DNA from: Oscillospiraceae bacterium
GTDB lineage: Bacteria; Bacillota; Clostridia; Oscillospirales; Ruminococcaceae
DNA length: 64,000 nucleotides
NCBI GenBank assembly: GCA_017555565.1
Contig: JAFZGF010000037.1
Coordinates: forward strand, 1 to 64,000
Direction: 5' to 3'
In this document: positions 51,901-60,320 of the stretch, piece by piece
Position numbering within the stretch: position 1 is the stretch's first letter
Layout: every line of letters starts with the position of its first letter
Translations under genes and position numbers: made by a program
Notes under the pieces: generated by a model
Seen by the model: the letters and a program-made list of their open reading frames with translations, nothing else
What the model was told of the DNA's origin: nothing
The model's database searches: none

Positions 51901-52312
51901 TGAAATCAACCGACTGGAAGCAGAGGGCAAGGTTGACTCAAAGCTGCTTAACATACCTGCCATAGAAAAATTCCTTTTCAGCGATGTGGCAAATATGATT
52001 ATCAACAGTGAAACAGTTTATACCGAAAAAGACTTTCTGGTGCCATACAATGCCGGTGAAATCATGCAGGACAGTACGTATGACAAAGACGAAATTCTGG
52101 TGCAGGGTGTAATGGACTGTGTACTGCAAAACGGGGACAAAATCACCATCATTGACTATAAAACTGACTTTGTACACAGTATGACACAGTTAAAAAGCCG
52201 CTATACAAAGCAGCTGGAAATGTACCGACAAGGTGCAAGACAACTGTTTGGCACAGATAAAGTGAAATGCATACTGTATTCATTCCACCTTGGTGAATAT
52301 ACGGAGTTTTAA
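48911..52312 (+). CDS. addA: AddA subunit of the AddAB helicase-nuclease
   Basis: 1133 residues. UvrD/Rep-type helicase: Walker A AAAGSGKT (24-31), Walker B-type EDEFQDTSYVQD (about 391), GDVKQSIYGFR (about 419), TMHTSKGLEFPVV (motif V, about 740), and LLYVAFTRSK (motif VI, about 815). A C-terminal RecB-family nuclease domain has QGVMDCVL and TIIDYKTDF (about 1060-1080). Slightly shorter than many AddA proteins but all motifs are present. Confidence 0.96.
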   Translation: MAPKWTDQQLKAIQPADRLTVLSAAAGSGKTTVLVARALNLLLDEENPVSAEKMLIVTFSNASAAEFKKRIEKGINEKIKENPTNNYIKMQKVALQKADISTIHAFCIKLVRENFQSLDISPDFTICDDAQSNMLHSLAIDKAMNYGYSKAEFKELVSFYGKSSSDAQIRDFLRQMDYFFSALPHPAKNAQLMAKSYGESTVMNLTAGYKQLTDSLKLQADYLVYLAQRMDSIYQNSDFTGYDDGIAAVKNYGAAISATANTNDVTTLKKLMDSGLPKLGRAKPACDESKAIKDNVYKEFDKTVGKMTEIIEYLDDEAYCADIEQTAKYVNILFDVYLEYQKVLLEIKKERKTYEFSDFEHFALQLLQNEDGSPTPLALSLRENYEYIMEDEFQDTSYVQDAIFTMIARDNQANLYVVGDVKQSIYGFRKASPDIFLAKRQIGLDDETVGSTIFLPHNFRSSYTVIQGVNYIFANLMSRLVGGVEYDDSEKLMTLKENDFSTGVVLKLYNENEAENTAHEISRMIKEGYQINDNGAMRPVKSGDFCILMRNTKHFNEYKSALEKLGFEAFIRDDELILNKQEVQSIINLMRVISNPMQEVYLTATMFGDIFSFSLDEILKIRANSSQTNLYKALAVSDNPKAVKLLELLKDFRYMAGVYSADKLIDYICKKTGYYQRLAFAADGSEKKENIRWFIDFARNWAKTHPSDLAAFLRWTDMYIQTGKGGSSEGMQSEDAIAVMTMHTSKGLEFPVVFVTGLTTKFNKQDKAKRLMLDTTLGIGMYANHNFGYNHSTMNIRAIKDRIDDNMSSEEMRLLYVAFTRSKNLLVLSGEYNRSFSQTAIAKAVACTADKPHPAALRSAVTPMHWVISAFSHHPAVSNMFSYGAEDKNIPQCIEINLSADEARPESTETETVENTEKICADTAKIMENLNFVYPHIARTVLPIKMSVSDIAKSAFITLAKPDFIKDGKATAAEKGTAMHLFAQHADILLARTNLENEINRLEAEGKVDSKLLNIPAIEKFLFSDVANMIINSETVYTEKDFLVPYNAGEIMQDSTYDKDEILVQGVMDCVLQNGDKITIIDYKTDFVHSMTQLKSRYTKQLEMYRQGARQLFGTDKVKCILYSFHLGEYTEF

Positions 52313-52315
52313 GCT

Positions 52316-52798
52316 ATGGACAGATCAACAATAAAACTGCATATGCAGCGCCTGGCAAAAGGATACAAAATATGGACTGTACCATTGCTGATACTGATGT
52401 GGGATGTGGCATTTAAAACCGCAAATGGCAGTAATCTGTTTGATGTAATAAGGATTTTATTTTACCAGCCGCATTTTATAGCAGTTGCAATATATTGTGT
52501 GGTGCTGGGTATTATAATTGACCGCTGGGGTAAATTACTGCTGATTTCTCTGACTGATACAAGCCAGGGACGGCTTATAGATAATACGATTTCAAAGCAC
52601 AGCACTTATGCTTTGCTGGCCACACTTACTCCATTAATTTACTATGGTGTAAAAGCATTGGCAGTTATAGGTAGCAACGGTGGTTTTGATATTGGTTTTG
52701 TGGCAGACATTCACGGACTTTTTACTCTACTGGCTGTTTATGATGGATTTAAAATACTTAAATACAATGGTATAATAAAAGCAGAACTTGAAAAATAA
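52316..52798 (+). CDS. Hypothetical membrane protein downstream of addA
   Basis: 160 residues with three to four hydrophobic segments (about 20-36, 54-74, 95-115, 130-145). Starts four bases after addA, whose end supplies GGAG, so it is probably in the same transcript. I do not recognise the family; there is no visible tie to recombination. Confidence 0.65.
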   Translation: MDRSTIKLHMQRLAKGYKIWTVPLLILMWDVAFKTANGSNLFDVIRILFYQPHFIAVAIYCVVLGIIIDRWGKLLLISLTDTSQGRLIDNTISKHSTYALLATLTPLIYYGVKALAVIGSNGGFDIGFVADIHGLFTLLAVYDGFKILKYNGIIKAELEK

Positions 52799-52805
52799 CA
52801 ACAAA

Positions 52806-52836
52806 AAAAGGAGTAGCTGTTGCTACTCCTTTTAAT
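52806..52836. terminator. Bidirectional terminator after the addBA operon
   Basis: 12-bp stem AAAAGGAGTAGC/GCTACTCCTTTT with TGTT loop between convergent genes. Confidence 0.9.
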
Positions 52837-52838
52837 TT

Positions 52839-55800
52839 CTATTCTACAGACTTGAGGGATTCTACCATCTGCACATTACGCAGGGTTTTGCGCATAAGCA
52901 GGATTACAAGAACTGTAAATGTAAGAGTGATAAGGAACGCGAACAGATAGCTGGACGGCTGTACCAAGGTAGGGAACATAACCATTTCCATATCTATTAT
53001 ATCCATTACAAATATCAGTTCCAACCTGCCAAACGGCAAGCCCACAAGAATGCCTATAAGTGACAGTACAAATACTTCTTTGAAAATATATGAGTATACT
53101 TCGCTGTTGTTAAAACCAAGAACCTTGAGTGTGGCAATTTCTCTGATACGTTCAGAGATATTTACCTCTGTAAGGTTCATAATTACCACCAGAGCAAGAG
53201 AGCCTGCCGCAAGGATAATTACCACAATGATAATATCAAGAGAGCCGAACATATTGTTGAATGTGGCTTTCATCGCGGTGAAATCGCTGACAGAATCCAC
53301 ACCTTTGATATTTTCATACCGTGAGCTTATATCTGCACCATCTGTGTTTGTTACGGCAATATTATCGTATGCCACAGTTTCTTCAAATGTATCCTGGTAC
53401 ATATCTTCGCTGATAAACAGATAATGCTGGGTATACATTTCACATATTCCGCTGATTTCCACAGCTTTTTTGATGCCGTTGGAGGATTCTATAACAATTT
53501 CATCCCCCACAGCTATATCATACAGCTTGGAGAATTTTTCGCTTATTACAGCACCTTTTTTCAGATTCAGCGGTTCATGGTCTTTGCGCTGGCGCAAATC
53601 AAAGGCATCGCGGACATCTTTTTCATCCATAACATAAACCTGGATAGCCTTGTCTTCCTCGTCCATATAGGCAAGGGATGAATATGTCATAAACGGTACT
53701 GCAAGCTGAACATCTTCATCGTCATCAAGGCGGTCCAGAACATCCTGCATATAATCCTTGTCTTCAAGGGTTATGGTGGTGTCATAAGTGACAATATCTC
53801 CATACTGAATAGAAACAACCTGTGAAATTGAACCTTTAAGAGCAAATCCCAGCACCAACAGGCTGGTACAGCCTGCCACACCGATAACAGTCATAAAGAA
53901 ACGGGACTTGTAGCGGATAATATTACGGGCAGTAACCTTGGAGGTAAATGACATTTTCTGCCATATAAACGGAATATTTTCCAGGAACACCTTTTTTGCA
54001 TTTCGTGGCGCTTTAGGGCGCATAAGCCGGCTTGGATTTTCTTTCAATACAGTTTTTGCAACTGTGTATGTAACTGCGATCATAAGCAGAGTGAAAGAAC
54101 ACACCCCCAGAACAGCAATATACAGCGGCATGGTAAGAACCATATCCGGCAGGTCATACATAAGACGCCAGCAGAAATATATAACTGTAGGGAAAATCGC
54201 CATACCCACAGGTATTGCGATTACACTGCCAAAAAGGCTGGCTGTAAGGGCATAAATCACATACTTGCTTGCGATTTTATTTTTTGAAAAACCCAGAGCT
54301 GAGAATACACCTATCTGTGAGCGTTCTTCGTCAACAAGACGCTTCATAGTTGTCATACAAACAAGGGCCGCAACGAGGAAGAACAATATCGGGAATACAT
54401 ATCCGATTTTTGCCATCTGGTCAGAGTTGTTTTCGAACATATAGGTAGAATAGTGGGAGTCTCTGTCCAGCACCATCCATTCAGCATCCGGCAGTTCTGC
54501 CAGTTCCTGGCGCGCCTTTGCCAATTCAATACGGGCTTCTTCCCGCTTTTCGTCCAGTTCTTTCTGGCCATCTTCCAATTCTTTTTTACCTTTTTCGTAT
54601 TCAACACGACCATCAGTCAGCTGTTTTTTTGCGTCAGCCAGCTGCTGTTTGCCTGCTTCTATCTCCTGGCGGCCGGATTCCAGTTGTTTTTTTGCAGCAT
54701 TGATTTCATCTTCTGCCGCTTCAAGCTGTATAACACCATCATAGGCTTTTTTTACATCACCGCCAAACATTTCGTCAATGGCTTCGGGGATTTCGGCAAG
54801 AATAGCATTGCCCATAAAACCACTGATAGATTCCAGGCTGGAAATTTCTTCGTCAAGACGGTCAATTTCTTCGTTGTTTTCTGCCATTTTTTTGCTGTTG
54901 GCTTCTTTTTTTGTATTGTTTGCAGTAATTTCCTGCTGATTCAAACTGATTTTAAGGGTATTTTCAGCTATACGGGCAGAATTTTCTGCAATTTTGATTT
55001 TATTGGCTGCAATCCGGTCTGTTTCGCCATCAGCCTCAAGCTGTTTATTGGTTTCTTCCAGTGCCAGGTTTTCAGCAGTTAATGTGCTGTTTTCAGCAGT
55101 AAGAGAGTTGTTTTCATCTGTGAGATTATTATTTGTCATTGTAAGGGACAAATTTTCTGCTGTAAGGGAGGTATTTTCTGATCTGAGCGCATCTCTTTCT
55201 GCTTTTCTGGCTTCCAGGTTTTCTTTCACTGTGGCATTGCTTTCTTCAGATGTAAGTCTTTCTGCAAGTACATATATACCATAGGCTGACTGAATTGTGG
55301 CAGATGCTTCTTCAAATGGCATATCTGTTTCGTCTTCAATCTGTTTTTTAGCATCATTGATTTGTTTTTCACCATCTGCCAGTTCTTTTTCACCGGCAAT
55401 GAGTTCTTTTTCGCCTTCAGCCAGTTGTTTTTCACTGCTTTCAATCTGTGCTTCTGCCACAAGAATCTGGATATATGCATCTTCCAGTTCCTGCCTGCCA
55501 TCATCAATTTCTTTTTGAGCTTTGGAGATTTCTTCTTCCACCTCCTTTTCGCCATCTTCTATTTCTTTTGTTACCTCTTCAATAGTTTCATCTCGGCGGA
55601 CTGTCTGCTGTGATTTTATCACGCTGTTCAATTCATCAAGGGAATTTGACACAAAGTCTTTATATTCCTGCGTAAATGACTGATATGCCGCCGCACCTTT
55701 CAAAGTGAGGTAGACAGATGTATAGTAATCTGTAAGAAATTCACTGTCGTCCACAAAAATAACGGTATCAAGAGTAAGGTTATTCAGGGTGGATGTTTCC

Positions 55801-56336
55801 CTGCTGGACGCCATATACTGTGGGGATTTGGCTATACCTACGATTTCAAACTCTGTATGCGCAAGAGTTTCAGAAATATCATCGTCTTCAAGATACACCT
55901 TTACTGTATCTCCAATGGAGTATACGCTGGCAAAGGAAGATGAGCCAAGGGCCAGGGCTTCGCCTGATTTCTGTGGCATACGGCCTTCCACCAACACAAT
56001 TCTGTTAACATAACTGTTGCATTCCTGCACGCGGGTAACAACAGGGCGGTCATTTACCGAAACATATGTATCAACAAAACGTGTAGGATATACGCTGTCT
56101 GTCTGTGGAGATTTTCGCAAGGCAACGATATCACGATTGTCAAAGCCATAGGATGAGAACAGCTGGACATCCATAAAATTGGTGTTGTCAAAATATACAT
56201 CCACACTTCTGCGCATTGTAGGTGAACTGCTCATCAGACCAACCATAAAAGCCACACCGATAAGTACAATGAGAACAATAGTAACAAAACGCTTGGCGGT
56301 TTTTCTGATAAGACGGAAAGTGTCTTTATGGAACAT
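52839..56336 (-). CDS. FtsX-type ABC permease with a long Asn-patterned coiled coil
   Basis: 1165 residues. One N-terminal transmembrane helix (15-36), an extracellular MacB-like region (40-250), a long coiled coil (255-630) and then two FtsX-like transmembrane domains (about 640-790 and 1030-1155). The coiled coil contains heptad blocks with Asn at a constant heptad position: about residues 385-430 (SLTAENL, SLTMTNN, NLTDENN, SLTAENS, TLTAENL) and 440-490 (KIAENSA, RIAENTL, KISLNQQ). The ATPase partner is encoded just upstream with a one-base overlap. Such permeases act in export or mechanotransmission at the surface; substrate unknown. Confidence 0.88.
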   Translation of the reverse strand: MFHKDTFRLIRKTAKRFVTIVLIVLIGVAFMVGLMSSSPTMRRSVDVYFDNTNFMDVQLFSSYGFDNRDIVALRKSPQTDSVYPTRFVDTYVSVNDRPVVTRVQECNSYVNRIVLVEGRMPQKSGEALALGSSSFASVYSIGDTVKVYLEDDDISETLAHTEFEIVGIAKSPQYMASSRETSTLNNLTLDTVIFVDDSEFLTDYYTSVYLTLKGAAAYQSFTQEYKDFVSNSLDELNSVIKSQQTVRRDETIEEVTKEIEDGEKEVEEEISKAQKEIDDGRQELEDAYIQILVAEAQIESSEKQLAEGEKELIAGEKELADGEKQINDAKKQIEDETDMPFEEASATIQSAYGIYVLAERLTSEESNATVKENLEARKAERDALRSENTSLTAENLSLTMTNNNLTDENNSLTAENSTLTAENLALEETNKQLEADGETDRIAANKIKIAENSARIAENTLKISLNQQEITANNTKKEANSKKMAENNEEIDRLDEEISSLESISGFMGNAILAEIPEAIDEMFGGDVKKAYDGVIQLEAAEDEINAAKKQLESGRQEIEAGKQQLADAKKQLTDGRVEYEKGKKELEDGQKELDEKREEARIELAKARQELAELPDAEWMVLDRDSHYSTYMFENNSDQMAKIGYVFPILFFLVAALVCMTTMKRLVDEERSQIGVFSALGFSKNKIASKYVIYALTASLFGSVIAIPVGMAIFPTVIYFCWRLMYDLPDMVLTMPLYIAVLGVCSFTLLMIAVTYTVAKTVLKENPSRLMRPKAPRNAKKVFLENIPFIWQKMSFTSKVTARNIIRYKSRFFMTVIGVAGCTSLLVLGFALKGSISQVVSIQYGDIVTYDTTITLEDKDYMQDVLDRLDDDEDVQLAVPFMTYSSLAYMDEEDKAIQVYVMDEKDVRDAFDLRQRKDHEPLNLKKGAVISEKFSKLYDIAVGDEIVIESSNGIKKAVEISGICEMYTQHYLFISEDMYQDTFEETVAYDNIAVTNTDGADISSRYENIKGVDSVSDFTAMKATFNNMFGSLDIIIVVIILAAGSLALVVIMNLTEVNISERIREIATLKVLGFNNSEVYSYIFKEVFVLSLIGILVGLPFGRLELIFVMDIIDMEMVMFPTLVQPSSYLFAFLITLTFTVLVILLMRKTLRNVQMVESLKSVE

Positions 56337-57037
56337 CAGTACTCTATATCCTCCACATTTTTAGGGTTAGGGTTGATGGTAATACTTTCAATTTTACCAC
56401 TGCGGACACGGATGATCTTCTGGCCCATATCGGCCAGAGCGGCGTTATGTGTAATCATAACCACCGTCATTTTGCGCTGAACAGACATATCCTGCAGAAC
56501 TTTAAGAACCTGTTTGCCTGTTACATAGTCCAGGGCACCTGTAGGTTCATCACACAGCAGAAGTTTAGGGTTTTTTGCAACGGCACGGGCAATGGCTACA
56601 CGCTGCTGTTCACCACCTGAAAGCTGTGACGGAAAGTTATTCTGTCTGTTTTCAAGTCCTACAAGACTGAGCACTTCCCTGCCGTCAAGAGGGTTTTTGC
56701 ATATCTGGCGGGCAAGTTCCACATTTTCCAGAGCTGTAAGATTCTGCACCAGATTATAAAACTGGAACACAAAGCCGATGTCGTGGCGGCGATAGTCTGT
56801 AAGTTCCTTGTCGTTGGAGTGGGAAATATCCCTTCCGTCAACCATAACTGTACCGCTGCTGATGGTGTCCATCCCGCCCAAAAGGTTAAGAATTGTTGTT
56901 TTACCTGCGCCGGAAGCACCAAGGATTACAACAAATTCACCCTGGTCAATCTGAAAATTTATATTGTCAAGGGCTTTGATTTCAACTTCGCCCATCTGAT
57001 ATGTTTTGCATACATCTTTGAATTCAATAAAAGCCAT
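56336..57037 (-). CDS. MacB/LolD-type ABC transporter ATPase
   Basis: 233 residues. Walker [10 protein letters not shown] (about 40-48), Q-loop FVFQFYNL, signature LSGGEQQR, Walker [13 protein letters not shown] and H-loop VVMITHN. Close in sequence to the LolD/MacB/FtsE-like ATPases. Its stop overlaps the permease start. Drives the FtsX-type permease. Confidence 0.94.
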   Translation of the reverse strand: MAFIEFKDVCKTYQMGEVEIKALDNINFQIDQGEFVVILGASGAGKTTILNLLGGMDTISSGTVMVDGRDISHSNDKELTDYRRHDIGFVFQFYNLVQNLTALENVELARQICKNPLDGREVLSLVGLENRQNNFPSQLSGGEQQRVAIARAVAKNPKLLLCDEPTGALDYVTGKQVLKVLQDMSVQRKMTVVMITHNAALADMGQKIIRVRSGKIESITINPNPKNVEDIEY

Positions 57038-57129
57038 AGTCTGCCCCCTGATAAAATCGTATACTTTTCTAATTTTATATTATATCACATATTGTTTCTG
57101 AATAGTATAATTTATTATATTTTTCATTC

Positions 57130-57170
57130 TTTTTTGTAAAAACCAGCCCGGCAGAGTTCACTGCCGGGCT
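57130..57170 (-). terminator. Terminator of the carbohydrate-binding lipoprotein gene
   Basis: 10-bp stem AGCCCGGCAG/CTGCCGGGCT with 6-base loop; on the minus strand GGTTTTTAC follows. Confidence 0.88.
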
Positions 57171-57182
57171 ATTGTAATTGTT

Positions 57183-58772
57183 TTATTCAGCAGTATATTC
57201 TGCTATACCACTGAAGTTATTGCCGCCTTTTACAATTGTGAATACAGGCTGTGCAGCCGATGCTTTATCTCCTTGAAAAGCCGGGGGCTGTGAAGAACTG
57301 AAATCTTCAGGGTTGAATTTATGATTTTCTGGTCCGTCCGGATGTATTTTTTCAATGCCGAACTGTGGTTTCTGACCGCCAAAATCCTGAGGCGGTGCAC
57401 CTCGGCCTGGTATAGGTCTGTCCAGCCATTGTCCATCGAAAGGTATGTCTTTGAAATTATCCATTGGCTGTCTGCCACCAAAGCCACCGGCCATACCACT
57501 GTGGGCAAGCTGCACTTCACCTAAAAGGTTGGATATACCAGTAAACACGCCAACCTCTCCACCACCGGTGTAACCATCTGCAAAATACAGTTCATAATCT
57601 CCCTCGGCAAGTTGAGGTGATGAATAAACTATTATACTGCCCTTTGCAGTTCCACGCAAAAGTGTAAGGGAATTATCATTAAGTGATTTTAATATTACAG
57701 ATTCGTCATATCCAACTGGTTGTGCAAAACTGAACACAGCAAAATTCTGTGTGCTTTCTTTTGAAATCTCATCATACATATTGCCTGTAGCCAGCACTGT
57801 GCCACCATTGATGTAAATGCCCATATCACTGTCCAGACCGCTGTCCATGCTGTCTGAATTGCCAAATGCATATACAGTACCGCCATTGATAACCAGCCAG
57901 CCGTTGGAGTCTATACCGTCGCCTTCTACGCCTTTATTGCTGTCTGCCCATACTGTACCATTGTTGACTGTGATAACGCTGACGCCATCTTCGCCTGCGT
58001 TCAGTGCATCGTCTGCAGACTTAATATTCAGCGTACCGCCATTTATGGTCATATGCATCTTGGTTTCAATGCCTTCGTTATCAGAAACAAGATTTAAAAA
58101 ACCATTTTCACTGTTGATGTTCATTGATACCAGTGATTCTATGGCTGCATCATATTTATGAAGTTTGTCTTCAGTACCCGGTTTGTAAATTTTGGCAACA
58201 TGACTGCCATTTATGATGTTTACACTTTCGTCAGCCAGGGTAATATTAAAACCTGCACCAGATGTATCAACATCTTTTGTAGCCATATCTGGATTATCGT
58301 CACCACATTCGTATGCAGAATAGCAAATAATTGCAGGGGCAACTGTGCAGGTAATCTCTGTGTCATTGAGTATAATGTTAACCACTGCATCCGGGTCTTT
58401 TTTTGCAGTTTCTCCCAGGTTTACTGCTATCTGGCCGCGAGAAATACTGCCACTGACCATATAGTTGCCCGGCCGTGTAATATTGATAACTGTATGTCGG
58501 TCAGCCTCTGCCTGGCTGTGCTGCTCGTCTGTTTCACCCTCGCCATAATCTGCCCCCTGGTCTTCCAGGTAAAAAACAATATCCTTTGAAACATATACCG
58601 CAGACGATGTGTCTGTCGACGCACTGCTGCCGCCTACAAGTATTCCGTCATCCGACAGAGTTATACCTGTAATTTCTACCTGGCCTTCTTCAGATGTTTG
58701 AAGAGGGCTGCAGGCAGTAAATACAGCTGTAAAAAACGCAAGCGACAATACGATGGAAATTATTTTTCTCAT
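57183..58772 (-). CDS. Cthe_2159-type carbohydrate-binding lipoprotein
   Basis: 529 residues, lipoprotein signal with lipobox FTAC (Cys20). The central part (about 80-370) is a right-handed beta-helix-type domain of the Cthe_2159/DUF4353 family, seen in repeated INGGTxx and NxGTVWADSNKGVEGDG turns and Ca-binding-like Asp/Asn runs. A Pro/Gly/Gln-rich C-terminal tail (about 430-510) could anchor to or span the wall. Founding members bind polygalacturonate or cellulose. Located on the cell surface. Own terminator; no partner genes. Confidence 0.85.
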   Translation of the reverse strand: MRKIISIVLSLAFFTAVFTACSPLQTSEEGQVEITGITLSDDGILVGGSSASTDTSSAVYVSKDIVFYLEDQGADYGEGETDEQHSQAEADRHTVINITRPGNYMVSGSISRGQIAVNLGETAKKDPDAVVNIILNDTEITCTVAPAIICYSAYECGDDNPDMATKDVDTSGAGFNITLADESVNIINGSHVAKIYKPGTEDKLHKYDAAIESLVSMNINSENGFLNLVSDNEGIETKMHMTINGGTLNIKSADDALNAGEDGVSVITVNNGTVWADSNKGVEGDGIDSNGWLVINGGTVYAFGNSDSMDSGLDSDMGIYINGGTVLATGNMYDEISKESTQNFAVFSFAQPVGYDESVILKSLNDNSLTLLRGTAKGSIIVYSSPQLAEGDYELYFADGYTGGGEVGVFTGISNLLGEVQLAHSGMAGGFGGRQPMDNFKDIPFDGQWLDRPIPGRGAPPQDFGGQKPQFGIEKIHPDGPENHKFNPEDFSSSQPPAFQGDKASAAQPVFTIVKGGNNFSGIAEYTAE

Positions 58773-58844
58773 CTTTTACCTTCTCTCCAAAAGTTTAGTA
58801 TGAAACCATAATAAAACAAAAAAGTGAATACTTTGTGAATAATT

Positions 58845-58884
58845 TATAAAAAATACCGCCTTTTGCCATAGCAAAAAGCGGTAT
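58845..58884 (-). terminator. Terminator of the surface polysaccharide operon
   Basis: Stem AATACCGC...GCGGTATT with an inner TTTTGC-CATA-GCAAAA hairpin, directly after the DUF1904 gene; T-rich on the minus strand. Confidence 0.75.
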
Positions 58885-58888
58885 ATTA

Positions 58889-59218
58889 TTATGCAAAATT
58901 ATTTCCTTCTTCGTAATATGACTCATATTCAAAGATGTGGAAAGAAATCTGGCTGCCAGGATAACCCAGGCTTACGAAATAATCATTCAACAATTTTGCA
59001 ACTGCATCCTGCACTTCCTGTGGGCGAGCGAACCACCACACCTGCACAACAGGCCAATGTTTGATTTCACCGGAAAAATCAAAGAATTTTGATTCCTGGT
59101 GGTCAAACACAAACCAGTCTGCAGGACAGTCTACGATTTCGCCCAGCTTTGCAGCTGTGTTGATAGCAAGGGATTTTGTTTCCTGTGCAGAAACACCTTT
59201 TACAATAATCTGTGGCAT
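58889..59218 (-). CDS. DUF1904 family protein
   Basis: 109 residues starting MPQIIVKGVS (tautomerase-like Pro2), with VVQVWWFARPQEVQDAVAKLLNDYF, the core block of DUF1904. A 4-oxalocrotonate-tautomerase-like fold is likely; the substrate is unknown. Fourteen bases after the SGNH-type gene and before the shared terminator, so it is in the same transcript. Confidence 0.85.
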   Translation of the reverse strand: MPQIIVKGVSAQETKSLAINTAAKLGEIVDCPADWFVFDHQESKFFDFSGEIKHWPVVQVWWFARPQEVQDAVAKLLNDYFVSLGYPGSQISFHIFEYESYYEEGNNFA

Positions 59219-59231
59219 ATATTTTCTCCTT

Positions 59232-60308
59232 TTATTCGATGGTTGGCAACACTTTTTTCAGCGATTCATATCGCATATGATAGCCATCCATAAAGTCTTT
59301 GTTTGTCAGGCCTACTGCATCTGGGTCATATGAACCGTACACCGGTATGCCGTATTTGTCGCCTGTTGATTTTATATAGTCTTCCACCTTGAACAGACAA
59401 TGATATTTACCCATATCTGCCTGGGCCGCCCAATAAATATAGTGGTGAAAAGACGGCAGAAAAAATATAATTTTTATATCTTTTTGCTGTAAATATTCTA
59501 TAAAATCCTCAAAAAGCTGTGTGTAGTAAGGGTCCAACTGATCATAGTCTGTCATTCTCAACAAGTCGTTTACCGATGCAGTAAGAGCGTCCCCGTCAGC
59601 AGTTTCCTGCGGGCGTGTACGAAAATTCAGGTCATACACAATAGATCCATCAGGAGATTTTACAATATCTTTATTATTGTACACCTCTTCCATAGGCACA
59701 ATCTCAGGTTGATTTTCTGTATTCTGGTTTCTGAAATAAGTGTCCACGCTGGCCTGGAAATAACTTGGGTCCAGCAAAGCTTTATATTTTTCCATTGGAT
59801 TTTCAGGTGTGTATTCAGTCGATTCATAGTCCATTATTTCAACAAGAAATTCGTTGAACATTTCTTTATTGCTACGTTCGTCTATGTTTTCTTTGCCATC
59901 ATTGAAAATCCATGGGTCAATACCCATAACAAAAATTTCTGGCTCTTTGCTCTCTTTGGCAAATATATAGTAACTGTTGAAAAAGTCATATACATCAGCG
60001 CCTACATTTGCAGCGTTGTAAAGTGTTTTCCCGTCTGCAAATGAAGAATCTATCTGCAATGTTCGTGATGAACCGTTTACCAATATCTGTGGTGCCTTTT
60101 CACATTCGCGAGCATAGATTTCGTTCAGCTCTCGGCCGTCAAGTTGCTGATAACCATCTACATATTGGCCCTGTAGCATATAGTCGCATACCATACGTTC
60201 AAAACCGGCACCCCAGAACAACCCAGATGGGTCAACACGGTAGGACACAAACATCATTCCCAGAAAAATCGGGAGAAAAAGCAGCAGTCTGCCAATTAAT
60301 TTAAGCAT
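59232..60308 (-). CDS. Extracytoplasmic SGNH-like partner of the MBOAT acyltransferase
   Basis: 358 residues. One N-terminal transmembrane helix (5-23), then an external domain with NGSSRTLQIDSS (candidate nucleophile Ser in GSSR), VMGIDPW, FFLPSFHHYIYW, and C-terminal MDGYHMRY (Asp and His of the triad). This layout is typical of DltD/AlgX-like proteins that work with an MBOAT channel to acylate a polymer outside the cell. The MBOAT gene is 12 bases upstream. Family assignment is by pattern and context. Confidence 0.75.
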   Translation of the reverse strand: MLKLIGRLLLFLPIFLGMMFVSYRVDPSGLFWGAGFERMVCDYMLQGQYVDGYQQLDGRELNEIYARECEKAPQILVNGSSRTLQIDSSFADGKTLYNAANVGADVYDFFNSYYIFAKESKEPEIFVMGIDPWIFNDGKENIDERSNKEMFNEFLVEIMDYESTEYTPENPMEKYKALLDPSYFQASVDTYFRNQNTENQPEIVPMEEVYNNKDIVKSPDGSIVYDLNFRTRPQETADGDALTASVNDLLRMTDYDQLDPYYTQLFEDFIEYLQQKDIKIIFFLPSFHHYIYWAAQADMGKYHCLFKVEDYIKSTGDKYGIPVYGSYDPDAVGLTNKDFMDGYHMRYESLKKVLPTIE

Positions 60309-60320
60309 AGTCTGTCCTCC

